Position numbers and translations under genes: made by a program. The notes beneath the pieces were generated by a model. It was not told the origin of the DNA, did no database searches, and was given only the letters and a program-made list of their open reading frames with translations. Shown piece by piece: positions 25,091 through 33,956 of a stretch of 64,000 bases of DNA. Position 1 is the stretch's first letter. Every line of letters begins with the position of its first letter. The DNA comes from Allosphingosinicella sp042666435 (GTDB lineage: Bacteria; Pseudomonadota; Alphaproteobacteria; Sphingomonadales; Sphingomonadaceae): NCBI RefSeq assembly GCF_042666435.1, contig NZ_JBHTDC010000002.1, forward strand, positions 930,001 through 994,000. Direction: 5' to 3'.

Positions 25091-25551
25091 CACGCTTCTT
25101 CGTCCCCTTTCAGCCGTTCGAACTTTTCCACCCACGCGCGCGGCTGCCGTTTCGGCCGGCCGTCCGGCGACAGGAAGGCCGCCGTCACGGTCGCATCGGT
25201 TAGGATTTGAGCCCCGCGCATGACTCGCTGCTGAATGACGCAGGAGGCGGCGCGCACTTCACGGACCGCGCTCACCACCACCAGCTCGTCCTCGAGCTTC
25301 GCCGGAGCGCGGTATCTGATCGCCACTTCGGCGACTGCGTAGACGCCATCGCCCGCCTCAAGCGCCGCCCTTTGGTCGATCCCGACCGCTCGCAGCATGT
25401 CCGAACGCGCCCGCTCCATGAAGCGGAGATAATTGGCGTAATAGACGATGCCGGCCGTGTCCGTGTCCTCGAAATAGACGCGGAGCGCGAAGCGGTGGAT
25501 ATTGCCGTGGAAGGCGCCCTCATAGGGCCGGTCGCGGAGCGGCTCGGTCAT
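25090..25551 (-). CDS. ybgC: Tol-Pal-associated acyl-CoA thioesterase
   Basis: A 153-residue hot-dog thioesterase. The active-site region YFEDTDTAGIVYYANYLRFMERARSDML contains the catalytic Asp typical of the 4-hydroxybenzoyl-CoA thioesterase/YbgC family. It is the first gene of the tol operon, as in most proteobacteria, and may act in phospholipid metabolism. The Met at 25551 is chosen because the 20 residues before it are unlike the family. Confidence 0.95.
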   Translation of the reverse strand: MTEPLRDRPYEGAFHGNIHRFALRVYFEDTDTAGIVYYANYLRFMERARSDMLRAVGIDQRAALEAGDGVYAVAEVAIRYRAPAKLEDELVVVSAVREVRAASCVIQQRVMRGAQILTDATVTAAFLSPDGRPKRQPRAWVEKFERLKGDEEA

Positions 25552-25627
25552 GGCCCGGTCTCTAGCAGCATTAACCTTTGGGTGAAGGGCCGAACGCCTT
25601 TTCGCGCCCATCCACGACGAGGCGAGC

Positions 25628-26656
25628 CTATTTGGCGTCGAACAACCCGTCCTGCGCTGCCGGGCGCGACGGCGGCAGCCCGAGATGCGTCCAGCCCCGC
25701 CCGTTGAGGCAGCGCCCGCGCGCGGTGCGCGCGACGAGGCCGAGCTGGATGAGATAAGGCTCGATCACCTCCTCGATCGTGTCGCGCGGCTCGGAGAGGC
25801 CGGCGGCGAGCGTTTCCACGCCGACCGGGCCGCCTTTGTAGATGTCGGCGATCATCGTCAGATAGCGCCGGTCCATCGCGTCGAGACCGAGCGCGTCAAC
25901 CTCCATCCGGGTCAGCGCGCCATCGGCGACCTTGGCGTCGACCCGGTCGTCGCTTGTCGCATGGGCAAAATCGCGCACCCGCCGCAGCAGCCGACCGGCG
26001 ATGCGCGGCGTGCCCCGCGAGCGGCGGGCGATCTCGGTGGCGCCGTCGTCGGTGAGGTCCAGAGCCATCAGTCCGGCGGCGCGGCGCACCACCTTTTCCA
26101 GCTCCTCGATCGTGTAGAAGCTGAGCCGGACGGGAATGCCGAAGCGGTCGCGGAGCGGCGTCGTCAGCAGCCCCTGCCGCGTGGTCGCGCCGACCAAGGT
26201 GAATTTGGGCAGGTCGATGCGCACCGACCGCGCCGACGGCCCCTCGCCGATCATCAGGTCGAGCGCGCGGTCTTCCATAGCCGGATAGAGCACTTCCTCG
26301 ACCGCCGGATTGAGCCGGTGAATCTCGTCGATGAACAGGACGTCGCCATCCTCCAGATTGGTGAGCAGAGCGGCAAGGTCGCCCGATTTGGCGATCACCG
26401 GCCCGGAGGTGGCGCGAAAGCCGACACCGAGCTCGCGCGCGACGATCTGCGCCAGAGTGGTCTTGCCCAGCCCCGGCGGCCCGAAAAACAGCACATGGTC
26501 GAGCGCATCGCCGCGGCTCTTGGCTGCGTTGATGAAAACCCGCAGATTCTCCCGCGCCGCGCGCTGGCCGACGAACTCGTCGAGCGACTTCGGGCGCAGC
26601 GCCGCGTCGATATCCTCGGGGCGGCGGTCTCGGGTGATGATGCGCTCCTGCTCCAC
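25628..26656 (-). CDS. ruvB: Holliday junction branch migration ATPase RuvB
   Basis: A 342-residue AAA+ motor. Walker A is FFGPPGLGKTTLAQIV, Walker B LFIDEIHRL, sensor 1 lies in LVGATTRQGLL and the arginine finger in the following PLRDRFG. A C-terminal winged helix (LAAGLSEPRDTIEEVIEPYLIQLGL) contacts DNA. It forms hexamers on RuvA-bound junctions. Here ruvB is separated from ruvA by an oppositely oriented peptidase-like gene. Confidence 0.98.
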   Translation of the reverse strand: MEQERIITRDRRPEDIDAALRPKSLDEFVGQRAARENLRVFINAAKSRGDALDHVLFFGPPGLGKTTLAQIVARELGVGFRATSGPVIAKSGDLAALLTNLEDGDVLFIDEIHRLNPAVEEVLYPAMEDRALDLMIGEGPSARSVRIDLPKFTLVGATTRQGLLTTPLRDRFGIPVRLSFYTIEELEKVVRRAAGLMALDLTDDGATEIARRSRGTPRIAGRLLRRVRDFAHATSDDRVDAKVADGALTRMEVDALGLDAMDRRYLTMIADIYKGGPVGVETLAAGLSEPRDTIEEVIEPYLIQLGLVARTARGRCLNGRGWTHLGLPPSRPAAQDGLFDAK

Positions 26657-26765
26657 GCCGCAAGCTTTAGCGCAAGCACCGGTGCTGTCGAACCCTTTGA
26701 AGAGCGCTTGAGTGGCGCGTCGATCCGTATTAGCCTGCTAACACGCTTTAGAAGGGGCAGGGGCC

Positions 26766-27896
26766 ATGGACCGACGCGCATTCATCCAATTCGCGGGAGT
26801 GGCCGGCACCGCGCTCGCTTTTCCGGCCGTCGGGCGGGCCGCCGAACCGGCGGTGCGTGCCGGGAATGCACGGTCCCTCTACATTGATGCCCAGGGCGCG
26901 CTCGACGGGTTCGAGCCGGACGGCAAGGGCAGCTACCGCCCCACCGCGCGGCTGATCGAGGCGGCGAAGCAGCGGCGGATCGATGTCGTCAGCATGACCA
27001 TCGCCGAGGTCGGTAACGGCCCCGACCGTTTCCGCGGCGCGATGGAATCGATCGCCGCCTACGACCGGATCGTCGCCGAGCAGCCGGGCCTGCTCGTCAA
27101 GGTCGAGACCGCCGCCGATCTCGCCAAGGCGCGGGAGCCGGGCCGGATCGGCGTCATCTACAATTTCCAGGACACGACCGCGCTGGAAGCCGACCCGTCG
27201 AAGGCGACGATGTTCGGCACGCTCGGCGTCAAGGTCATCCAACTCACCTATAACAAGCGCAACCTCGCCGGCGACGGCTGCCTCGAATCGGCCAATGCCG
27301 GCCTTTCCGATTTCGGACGCGAAGCGATCGCGGAGATCGAGAAGGCCCGCATCCTGCTCGATCTCAGCCATTCGGGCCAGCGTACCGTCGCCGAAGGCAT
27401 CGCCGCCGCGACCCGGCCGCCCGCCATCACCCACAGCGGTTGCCGCGCCCTCGTCGATTTCCCACGCAACATGCACGATGCCGAGATGCGGGCGTTGGCC
27501 CAGAAAGGCGGCGTGTTCGGCATCTATTTGATGCCCTTCCTCCGCGCCAAGGGACAGCCCGGCGGCGAAGATCTGATCCGCCACCTCGATCATGCGGTGA
27601 ACATCTGCGGCGAGGATCATGTCGGCATCGGCACCGACAATCCGTTCCTCGGCTACGAAATCAACGACGAGACCCGCAAGCAGCAGCGCGAATTCTACGA
27701 GGACCGGGCCAACAAGGGGATCGCCGCGCCGGGCGAGGCGGCGGACGTGTTCAACCTGGTCGAAGGCTATAACAACGCCGCGCGCTATGACCGGCTCGCG
27801 GCGGATTTGAGAGGGAGAGGCTGGAGTTCCGCCCGGGTGGACAAGGTGCTGGGCGACAATTTCGCGCGGTTGTTCGCGCAGGTGTGGGAAGCCTAG
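26766..27896 (+). CDS. M19 membrane-dipeptidase-like protein with altered metal site
   Basis: A 376-residue protein with a Tat-like leader (DRRAFIQFAGVAGTALAFPAVGRA). The overall M19 fold is visible: IQLTYNKRNLAGDGC, LDLSHSGQRT, PAITHSGCRAL and VGIGTDNPFLG. The two later His ligands and the late Asp are present. The N-terminal H-x-D pair is replaced by Gln and Ala (IDAQGA, residues 40-45), and the bridging Glu by Gln (NFQDTTALE). Normal dipeptidase chemistry is therefore doubtful; it may use one metal or act differently. It lies inverted between ruvA and ruvB and shares its stop tetranucleotide with ruvA. Confidence 0.82.
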   Translation: MDRRAFIQFAGVAGTALAFPAVGRAAEPAVRAGNARSLYIDAQGALDGFEPDGKGSYRPTARLIEAAKQRRIDVVSMTIAEVGNGPDRFRGAMESIAAYDRIVAEQPGLLVKVETAADLAKAREPGRIGVIYNFQDTTALEADPSKATMFGTLGVKVIQLTYNKRNLAGDGCLESANAGLSDFGREAIAEIEKARILLDLSHSGQRTVAEGIAAATRPPAITHSGCRALVDFPRNMHDAEMRALAQKGGVFGIYLMPFLRAKGQPGGEDLIRHLDHAVNICGEDHVGIGTDNPFLGYEINDETRKQQREFYEDRANKGIAAPGEAADVFNLVEGYNNAARYDRLAADLRGRGWSSARVDKVLGDNFARLFAQVWEA

Positions 27897-28486
27897 CGCG
27901 CCGCCTTCTTGAGCGCCGTCCGCACCAGCGCATCCAGGGTCGCCTCCGGGCCCAGCTCGCCCTCGGCTTTCGCCACCGCCGCTGAAGCCTCCGCCGGCCT
28001 GAAGCCGAGATTCTGAAGTGCCGACACGGCATCGGCGCTGAAGCTTCCCGCCGGCGGGGCGGATGTCGCGCCGCCTAGGACGATTCCGCCCGCCTTGTCC
28101 TTGAGCTCGTTGACGATCCGCAAGGCGAGCTTGGGGCCGACGCCTTGTGCGCGCGCGACCATCGCCTTGTCGCCGCTGGCGATGGCGCGGTGGAGTTCGT
28201 CGCCGTTGAGCGCCGACAGGATGGCGAGCGCGACGCGCGAGCCGACGCCCTGGACGGAGGTGAGCAGCCGGAACCAGTCGCGTTCCTCGGCGGTGACGAA
28301 GCCGATCAGGCGGATCGCATCGTCCGACACCTGCATTTCGGTATGGAGCACCACCTCCTCCCCGATAGCGCCCAGCCCGGAGAGCGTCCGGGTGGAGGCG
28401 GCGACGAGATAGCCGACGCCTGCCACGTCGATCACCGCATGGTCGGCGCCGAAGCTGTCGAGCAGTCCCTTGAGCTTGGCGATCAA
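27893..28486 (-). CDS. ruvA: Holliday junction protein RuvA
   Basis: A 197-residue protein with the OB-fold domain I (IAKLKGLLDSFGADHAVIDVAGVGYLV), domain II with helix-hairpin-helix motifs (LLTSVQGVGSRVALAILSAL and AQGVGPKLALRIVNELKDK), and the flexible domain III that binds RuvB. RuvA tetramers hold the junction square-planar. It is cotranscribed with ruvC upstream. Confidence 0.97.
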   Translation of the reverse strand: MIAKLKGLLDSFGADHAVIDVAGVGYLVAASTRTLSGLGAIGEEVVLHTEMQVSDDAIRLIGFVTAEERDWFRLLTSVQGVGSRVALAILSALNGDELHRAIASGDKAMVARAQGVGPKLALRIVNELKDKAGGIVLGGATSAPPAGSFSADAVSALQNLGFRPAEASAAVAKAEGELGPEATLDALVRTALKKAAR

Positions 28487-28501
28487 ATGATGAACCCCAA
28501 T

Positions 28502-28588
28502 CCGTTCAGGCTGAGCCTGTCGAAGCCCTGCCCTTTATCCATGCTGTAGAGAGAAGGGCAGCCCTTCGACAAGCTCAGGGTGAACGGC
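28502..28588. repeat. Palindromic repeat, cgttcaggctgagcctgtcgaag family
   Basis: The arms ccgttcaggctgagcctgtcgaag and cttcgacaagctcagggtgaacgg surround a smaller inverted pair (ccctgccctt / aagggcagc). It sits between ruvC and ruvA within one operon. Confidence 0.88.
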
Positions 28589-28596
28589 GGTGGTGG

Positions 28597-29085
28597 TCAA
28601 CAGGCTGTGCGTCTCGCGCTGGCGAGATGATGGGCGTGGGTGATCGCCACCGCGAGCGCGTCGGCGGCATCCGCGCCGGCGATCCTCGCCCCCGGCAGCA
28701 GCCGCTGCACCATCGCGTGGACCTGCGCCTTTTCGGCGCCGCCCGTTCCGACCACCGCCTTCTTGACCAGCCGCGCCGCATATTCGCCGACCGCGATTCC
28801 GCTTCTTGCGGCGGCGAGCAAGATGACGCCCCGCGCCTGGCCGAGCTTCAGGGTCGATTGCGGATTGGCGTTGACGAATACCTCCTCGACCGCCGCGCCC
28901 TCGGGCCGATGCTCGGCAATCAGCGCCGTAAGGCGATCGTGGAGCTCAACCAGCCGCGCAGGCAATTCCGCCTTCGTGTCGGTCCGGATCTGGCCGTTGG
29001 CAACATGGCTCAGCCGATTGCCCTGGGCGGCGATCACCCCCCAGCCGGTGCAGCCGAGCCCGGGATCGAGGCCGATTATGAGCAA
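28597..29085 (-). CDS. ruvC: Crossover junction endodeoxyribonuclease RuvC
   Basis: A 162-residue RNase H-fold resolvase. Catalytic acidic residues are visible: Asp7 in IGLDPGLGCTGW, Glu in AAVEEVFVN, and the C-terminal pair in DAADALAVAITHAHH. It cleaves Holliday junctions symmetrically as a dimer. It lies between yebC and ruvA in the standard alphaproteobacterial order, with a palindromic repeat on each side. Confidence 0.98.
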   Translation of the reverse strand: MLIIGLDPGLGCTGWGVIAAQGNRLSHVANGQIRTDTKAELPARLVELHDRLTALIAEHRPEGAAVEEVFVNANPQSTLKLGQARGVILLAAARSGIAVGEYAARLVKKAVVGTGGAEKAQVHAMVQRLLPGARIAGADAADALAVAITHAHHLASARRTAC

Positions 29086-29095
29086 ATCACGGTCT

Positions 29096-29175
29096 CCGTT
29101 CGTCCTGAGCGAAGTCGAAGGGCGTACGCTCCGACCTTCGTGCCAGCGCCCCTCGACTTCGCTCGGGACGAACGG
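29096..29175. repeat. Palindromic repeat, gagcgaagtcgaag family
   Basis: The arms ccgttcgtcctgagcgaagtcgaaggg and cccctcgacttcgctcgggacgaacgg are inverted with one or two mismatches. It is the same family as 3811-3922 and fills the yebC-ruvC gap. Confidence 0.9.
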
Positions 29176-29182
29176 AATATCA

Positions 29183-29926
29183 TCAGCCTAGCTTCTCCAT
29201 CACCTCGTCGGACACTTCGTAATTGCCCCAGACGGTCTGGATATCGTCATCCTCGTCGAGCGTGTCGATGAGCTTCAGCAGCGAGCCGGCATCCTCCTCG
29301 CCGACTTCGACCGGCGTCTGCGCGCGCCAGGCGAGCTTGGTGCTCTCCGGTTCGCCGAGCGCCTTCTCGAGCCCTTTGGCGACCTCGTGGAGACTCTCCT
29401 GAGCGGTCCAGATCTCGTGCATCTCCTCGGTCGATTCGATGTCCTCGGCGCCCGCCTCGATCGCTGCCTCCAGGACGGTGTCGTGGCTGCCGGCGGAGGC
29501 CGGATAGGTGATGAGGCCCAGCCGCTCGAAGCCGTGGCTGACGGACCCGGACGCGCCGAGATTGCCACCGTTCCTGGAGAAGATCGTGCGGACGTTGGTG
29601 GCGGTGCGGTTGCGGTTGTCGGTCAGCGCCTCGACGATCAGCGAGACGCCGCCCGGCCCGAAGCCCTCGTAGCGCAGCTCCTCGTAATTATCGCCCTCGC
29701 CCGCCGACGATTTGTCGATCGCGCGCTGGATATTGTCCTTCGGCATGGACTGCGCCTTGGCCGCCAGCACGGCGGCGCGCAGGCGCGGGTTCATGTCCGG
29801 ATCGGGCGTGCCCATCTTGGCCGCGACGGTGATCTCGCGGGAGAGCTTGGAAAACATCGCCGAGCGCTTTTTGTCCTGCGCGCCCTTGCGGTGCATGATA
29901 TTCTTGAATTTGCTATGGCCGGCCAT
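29183..29926 (-). CDS. yebC: YebC/PmpR family protein (TACO1 type)
   Basis: A 247-residue protein beginning AGHSKFKNIMHRKGAQDKKR, the family signature. The three-domain YebC fold continues with NPRLRAAVLAAKAQSMPKDNIQRAI and YEGFGPGGVSLIVEALTDNRNRT. Members act as translation or transcription factors; recent work on YebC and TACO1 concerns relief of ribosome stalling at proline runs. It precedes ruvC, as usual. Confidence 0.96.
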   Translation of the reverse strand: MAGHSKFKNIMHRKGAQDKKRSAMFSKLSREITVAAKMGTPDPDMNPRLRAAVLAAKAQSMPKDNIQRAIDKSSAGEGDNYEELRYEGFGPGGVSLIVEALTDNRNRTATNVRTIFSRNGGNLGASGSVSHGFERLGLITYPASAGSHDTVLEAAIEAGAEDIESTEEMHEIWTAQESLHEVAKGLEKALGEPESTKLAWRAQTPVEVGEEDAGSLLKLIDTLDEDDDIQTVWGNYEVSDEVMEKLG

Positions 29927-30018
29927 TGCCGAAACGCATCCTTTGCTGGGAATGGTGCCGCTTTCTCTAGGCGAGCGCCGTGCCTTGACGCAATGGCCGT
30001 GCTGAGGCCCGGACGAGG

Positions 30019-30339
30019 CTAGCCGAGGCGCACGGCGGTGCCGGAGACCGTCACCATCAGCATGGATCCTTCCTTGCCGATCACCTCGTAATCGATGTCG
30101 ACGCCGATCACCGCGTTGCCGCCCACCCGCGCCGCCTCGGCCTCCAGCTCCTCGAACGCCGTGTTCCGGGCGGACCGCAGCGTCTTCTCGTAGGAACCGG
30201 CACGCCCGCCGACGATGTCGCGGATGCCGGCGAACAAATCCTTGAAGATGTTCGCGCCGACGATGACCTCGCCGGTGACGATTCCCAGATATTGCTGAAC
30301 CGGCCGGCCCTCCACGGATGTGGTCGTGGTGATGATCAT
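30019..30339 (-). CDS. YbjQ/UPF0145 family protein
   Basis: A 106-residue protein with the UPF0145 pattern: TTTSVEGRPVQQYLGIVTGEVIVGANIFKD at the start and GGNAVIGVDIDYEVI near residue 78. The family forms pentamers and is often annotated as heavy-metal-binding, though the role is not established. It stands alone between yebC and gapR and is followed upstream by a palindromic repeat. Confidence 0.92.
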   Translation of the reverse strand: MIITTTTSVEGRPVQQYLGIVTGEVIVGANIFKDLFAGIRDIVGGRAGSYEKTLRSARNTAFEELEAEAARVGGNAVIGVDIDYEVIGKEGSMLMVTVSGTAVRLG

Positions 30340-30366
30340 GCGACTTCTCCCTTTCCTGCCTCCATT

Positions 30367-30460
30367 GTCATTGCGAGAAGCGTAGCGACGCGGCGATCCG
30401 GATCGGCGCAGGATGCGCGATTGGATCGCGTCCCCGGATCAAGTCCGGGGTCGCAATGAC
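30367..30460. repeat. Palindromic repeat, gtcattgcga family
   Basis: The outer arms gtcattgcga and tcgcaatgac enclose a second inverted pair (cgcggcgatcc, ggatcgcg) and a hairpin ccccggatcaagtccgggg. It lies between gapR and the YbjQ gene, directly after the gapR stop. Confidence 0.85.
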
Positions 30461-30466
30461 GAGCTT

Positions 30467-30709
30467 TCACTCCAGTCCGAGCGCGGCCTTGTAGGTGTCG
30501 AGCAGCGCCTCGGCTTCCTGGCGGACATGGCTCTCCATCTTGCGCAGCCGGACGATCGCCCGGATCGTCTTGGTGTCGTATCCGCGCGACTTCGCCTCCA
30601 GATAGACGTCCTTGACGTCGTCGGCGATCGCCTTCTTCTCTTCCTCCAGCCGCTCGATACGCTCGATCAGCAATCGCAGCTCGTCGGCCGCGACGGTACC
30701 TTCCGCCAT
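30467..30709 (-). CDS. gapR: Nucleoid-associated protein GapR (DUF2312)
   Basis: An 80-residue helical, strongly charged protein: ELRLLIERIERLEEEKKAIADDVKDVY, then AKSRGYDTKTIRAIVRLRKM. This is the alphaproteobacterial GapR family, which encircles overtwisted DNA as a tetramer ahead of replication forks and transcription and stimulates type II topoisomerases. Length matches the family. It is transcribed alone, divergent from pyk. Confidence 0.96.
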   Translation of the reverse strand: MAEGTVAADELRLLIERIERLEEEKKAIADDVKDVYLEAKSRGYDTKTIRAIVRLRKMESHVRQEAEALLDTYKAALGLE

Positions 30710-30843
30710 TTAACACTCCGTCGATTCAAGATGAGCCTTGCCTCTAGGGGGTCGGCGGACGCGGCTCAAGCGCGCGCCGCACGTTCCGGTTGAACTGTCG
30801 CCAATAGTGGCTATTCCGCCACCGCAAGCCGACGGGAGAGACC

Positions 30844-32304
30844 ATGCCGAGCCAGTTCGTTCCGCGCAGCCGCAAGGTCCGCATCCTCGCCACCCTCGGG
30901 CCCGCCAGCAACACGCCGCAAATGATCCGCCAGCTCGCCGAGGCCGGCGCCGACGCCTTCCGCGTCAACATGAGCCACGGAACCCACGCCGACCATCGCA
31001 AGCTTATTGAGACGATTCGCGGCCTGGAAAAGGAACTCGACCGGCCGACCACCATCCTCGCCGACCTTCAGGGACCGAAGCTTCGGGTCGGCCGGTTCAA
31101 GGGCGACAAGGCGATGCTGGAGACGGGCGCCACCTTCTTCCTCGATCGGGACACGAAGCTCGGCGACGCAACCCGGGTCAACCTTCCGCATAATGAGATT
31201 TTCGACGCGGTGGAGAAGGGTACGCGCCTCCTCGTCGATGACGGCAAGTTGGTGCTGCGCGTGGTCGGCGTCGCGCCGGAGCGGATCGAAACCTTGGTCG
31301 AGGTCGGCGGCGCCATCTCGAACAACAAGGGCCTCAACGTGCCCGACGTGGTGCTGCCGGTCGCGGCGCTGACCGAGAAGGACCGCGCCGACCTCGCCTT
31401 CGCGCTCGACAATCATGTCGACTGGATCGCGCTCTCCTTCGTGCAGCGCCCGGAGGATGTGGCCGAGGCGCGGCGGCTTATCGCCGGCCGGGCGTCTTTG
31501 CTCGCCAAGATCGAGAAGCCTGCGGCGGTCGAGCGGCTGGAAGGGATCCTCGAACTGGCGGACGCGGTGATGGTGGCGCGCGGCGACCTCGGCGTCGAAC
31601 TGCCGCCCGAGGAAGTGCCGCCCTTGCAGAAGCAGATCGTCGAGGCGGCGCGGCGGATGGGCCGGCCTGTCGTGGTCGCGACCCAGATGCTCGAATCGAT
31701 GATTACCTCGCCCTCGCCGACCCGCGCGGAAGTCTCGGACGTGGCGACGGCGGTCTATGACGGCGCCGACGCGATCATGCTGTCGGCGGAAAGCGCGTCA
31801 GGACAATGGCCGCTCGAATCGGTGTCGATCATGAACCGGATCGCGACCAGCGTCGAAGCCGATCCGAGCCACAGCGCTCGGGTCCACTTCACCGAAACCC
31901 TGCCCGATGCCACCACCAACGATGCCATCGCGCGCGCGGCCAGCGGCATCGTCCGCACCGTCGGCGCGGCGGCGATCGTCTGCTTCACCACATCGGGCTC
32001 GACCGCCCGCCGGGTGGCACGGGAGCGCCCGACGGTGCCGCTCCTCGTCCTCACGCCTTCGCTCAAGACGGCGCGCCGGCTCGGCCTTCTCTGGGGCGCC
32101 CACGCGGTCCGGACACGCGACGTGGCGAACTTCGAGGAGATGGTCGGCAAGGCCAGGCGCATGGCGCTCCGCCACGGCATCGCCGGCGCCGGCGAGCGGA
32201 TCGTCGTCACCGCCGGGGTCCCCTTCGGCACGCCGGGCTCGACCAACGTCCTCCACATCGTCCGGCTGATCGGCGATGAACTGGAGCGGCACAGGAGCGC
32301 CTAA
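30844..32304 (+). CDS. pyk: Pyruvate kinase
   Basis: A 486-residue glycolytic enzyme converting PEP and ADP to pyruvate and ATP. It opens with SRKVRILATLGPAS, has the active-site signature LLAKIEKPAAVERLEGILELADAVMVARGDLGVE (catalytic Lys, metal-binding Glu/Asp), the ATQMLESMI loop and a C-terminal allosteric domain. It stands alone; its TAA shares a CTAA with the nnrD stop. Confidence 0.98.
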   Translation: MPSQFVPRSRKVRILATLGPASNTPQMIRQLAEAGADAFRVNMSHGTHADHRKLIETIRGLEKELDRPTTILADLQGPKLRVGRFKGDKAMLETGATFFLDRDTKLGDATRVNLPHNEIFDAVEKGTRLLVDDGKLVLRVVGVAPERIETLVEVGGAISNNKGLNVPDVVLPVAALTEKDRADLAFALDNHVDWIALSFVQRPEDVAEARRLIAGRASLLAKIEKPAAVERLEGILELADAVMVARGDLGVELPPEEVPPLQKQIVEAARRMGRPVVVATQMLESMITSPSPTRAEVSDVATAVYDGADAIMLSAESASGQWPLESVSIMNRIATSVEADPSHSARVHFTETLPDATTNDAIARAASGIVRTVGAAAIVCFTTSGSTARRVARERPTVPLLVLTPSLKTARRLGLLWGAHAVRTRDVANFEEMVGKARRMALRHGIAGAGERIVVTAGVPFGTPGSTNVLHIVRLIGDELERHRSA

Positions 32305-33179
32305 CCGGGCAGCAGCGACGGCACCAGCGGCGCGATCTCGCGGGCCAGGAAACCGATCCGGCCGACAGCCCGGCTCAGCGTTCGGCCCGCCTCTCCGTGC
32401 AGCCATACGCCCCACAGGACCGCCGTCAGCGGGTCGGCACCGCGCGCGGCGAGGCCGCCGACGATACCGGCGAGCACGTCCCCCGAGCCCGACGTGGCGA
32501 GGCCGACGCCGCCGCCCTCGAACCGGAAGCTGCGCCCGTCCGGCGCGACGATGAAGCTCCGAGCGCCCTTGATAACCGCGACGCATCCGAATCGCTCCGA
32601 CGCGGTGCGGGCGGACGCGAGCGGGTCGGCGGCGACGTCGTCCGGCGCGCGGCGAAGCAGCCGCGCCATTTCGCGGGCATGGGGAAGAAGAATCGCGCCG
32701 CCGCGCCACTCGCGGAGCGGCGCCGCCCGCTCGGCCAGACTGCCGAGAGCGGTCGCGTCGAGCACCAACGGAATCTCGATCTCGCTCGCCAGCAGCGAAT
32801 CCAGCAAGGCGTCGAGCGGCGGCCCGTGCTGAAGGCCGCAACCGAGCGTCATCGCCCGCGCTTCCCTGGCCCAGCGCAGAATCGTATCGATCGCGCTCTC
32901 GGCGAGGCAGCCCTCCTCCGATTCATCCACCCCGATCACGCGCGCCTCGGGCACCGCCACGCCGAGCTGGGCGGCGATGCTCCTGGCGGTGACGATCTGG
33001 AGCTTGCCGGCCCCGGCCCTCAGCGCCGCCACTCCGGCCAGCACCGCCGCGCCCGGCAGTTGAGCACTGCCGCCGACGAGCAGCAGCCGGCCGCGACCCT
33101 CCTTGTCGCCATCCTCGTTATGGCGAGGCAGTGGAAAATCGCGAAGCAAGGTGGCGTCGAGAAGGCGAGGCTCGGTCAT
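32301..33179 (-). CDS. nnrD: NAD(P)H-hydrate dehydratase (stand-alone)
   Basis: A 292-residue ribokinase-like enzyme that repairs hydrated NAD(P)H using ADP or ATP. The N-terminal GRLLLVGGSAQLPGAAVLAGVAALRAGAGKL and the C-terminal GVGLATSGSGDVLAGIVGGLAARG with its catalytic Asp are typical. The epimerase (YjeF_N) domain fused in most bacteria is absent and is not seen elsewhere in this window. The end overlaps the pyk stop by 4 bp. Confidence 0.93.
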   Translation of the reverse strand: MTEPRLLDATLLRDFPLPRHNEDGDKEGRGRLLLVGGSAQLPGAAVLAGVAALRAGAGKLQIVTARSIAAQLGVAVPEARVIGVDESEEGCLAESAIDTILRWAREARAMTLGCGLQHGPPLDALLDSLLASEIEIPLVLDATALGSLAERAAPLREWRGGAILLPHAREMARLLRRAPDDVAADPLASARTASERFGCVAVIKGARSFIVAPDGRSFRFEGGGVGLATSGSGDVLAGIVGGLAARGADPLTAVLWGVWLHGEAGRTLSRAVGRIGFLAREIAPLVPSLLPG

Positions 33180-33209
33180 CGCCCACCAAAGCGCGTCGAG
33201 CGTGAAAGT

Positions 33210-33833
33210 TCAGAGCAGTCCTTCGGCCTCCAGCCGCGCCCGCAGGTCGCCAGCCGCCGTGAAGAGATGCGCGTGCATCCCGACGGCCCGCGCGCCTTCG
33301 ACGTTGATCGCGCGGTCGTCGATGAAGAGCGCCTCGTCTGCCCTGAGGCCGAAGCGGTCGAGCGCGCGATAATAAAGCGCCGGGTCCGGCTTCAGCAAGT
33401 TCTCCTCGCCCGAGACGACGATGTCCCGAAAGCGGCGGAAGAAGGCGTCCTCGCGCGCCCGGAAAGGCGCCCAGAAGTCGGCGGAGAAATTGGTAATCGC
33501 GAACAGGGGCACCCCGCGCGCGTCGAGCGTCTCGACGATGGCGTGAACGCCGGGCACCGGATCGCTGATCGTCTCGCCGAACCTTTCGCCCCAGGCCGAT
33601 ATCAGGTGCGCGTAATCGGGAAATGTCTCGGAAAGCTCGGCCGCGGCCTCCTCGAACGGGCGGCCGCCGTCGAGCGTGTCGTGCCAGCCCCAAAGGTCGA
33701 TATCGTCGATGAATTTGAGCCGCGCGGCATCGTCCGCGATCTGGCGGACGAGGAAGGATTCGGGATCCCAGCCGTAGAGGACGTTGCCGACATCGAAGAT
33801 GACGGCGGTGGGTGCCGTAGGCTCAGACGTCAT
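33210..33833 (-). CDS. HAD-IA family hydrolase
   Basis: A 207-residue haloacid dehalogenase-like phosphatase. Motif I is VIFDVGNVLYG (nucleophile Asp; the second Asp is replaced by Asn, as in the YihX group), motif II is FAITNFS, motif III the Lys of LLKPDPALYY and motif IV the acidic FIDDRAINVEGA. The helical cap lies at about residues 25-90. Substrate unknown; YihX relatives act on sugar phosphates. Its start codon lies inside a palindromic repeat. Confidence 0.9.
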   Translation of the reverse strand: MTSEPTAPTAVIFDVGNVLYGWDPESFLVRQIADDAARLKFIDDIDLWGWHDTLDGGRPFEEAAAELSETFPDYAHLISAWGERFGETISDPVPGVHAIVETLDARGVPLFAITNFSADFWAPFRAREDAFFRRFRDIVVSGEENLLKPDPALYYRALDRFGLRADEALFIDDRAINVEGARAVGMHAHLFTAAGDLRARLEAEGLL

Positions 33834-33933
33834 GCTGAACTTGGTTCAGCATCCAGGCACGTGGATACACCGCGTTTGACCGCGATCGCCGAACCTTGCC
33901 CGAAGATGGACCCTGAAACGAGTTCAGGGTGAC
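33829..33933. repeat. Palindromic repeat, ctgaacttggttcag family
   Basis: Two small hairpins in inverted orientation, gtcatgctgaacttggttcagcatcc and ggaccctgaaacgagttcagggtgac. It is the same family as 15540-15622. It covers the ATG of the HAD hydrolase gene and most of the gap to rpmJ. Confidence 0.88.
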
Positions 33934-33956
33934 GATCTCGCCTTCGGCCTTGATCG

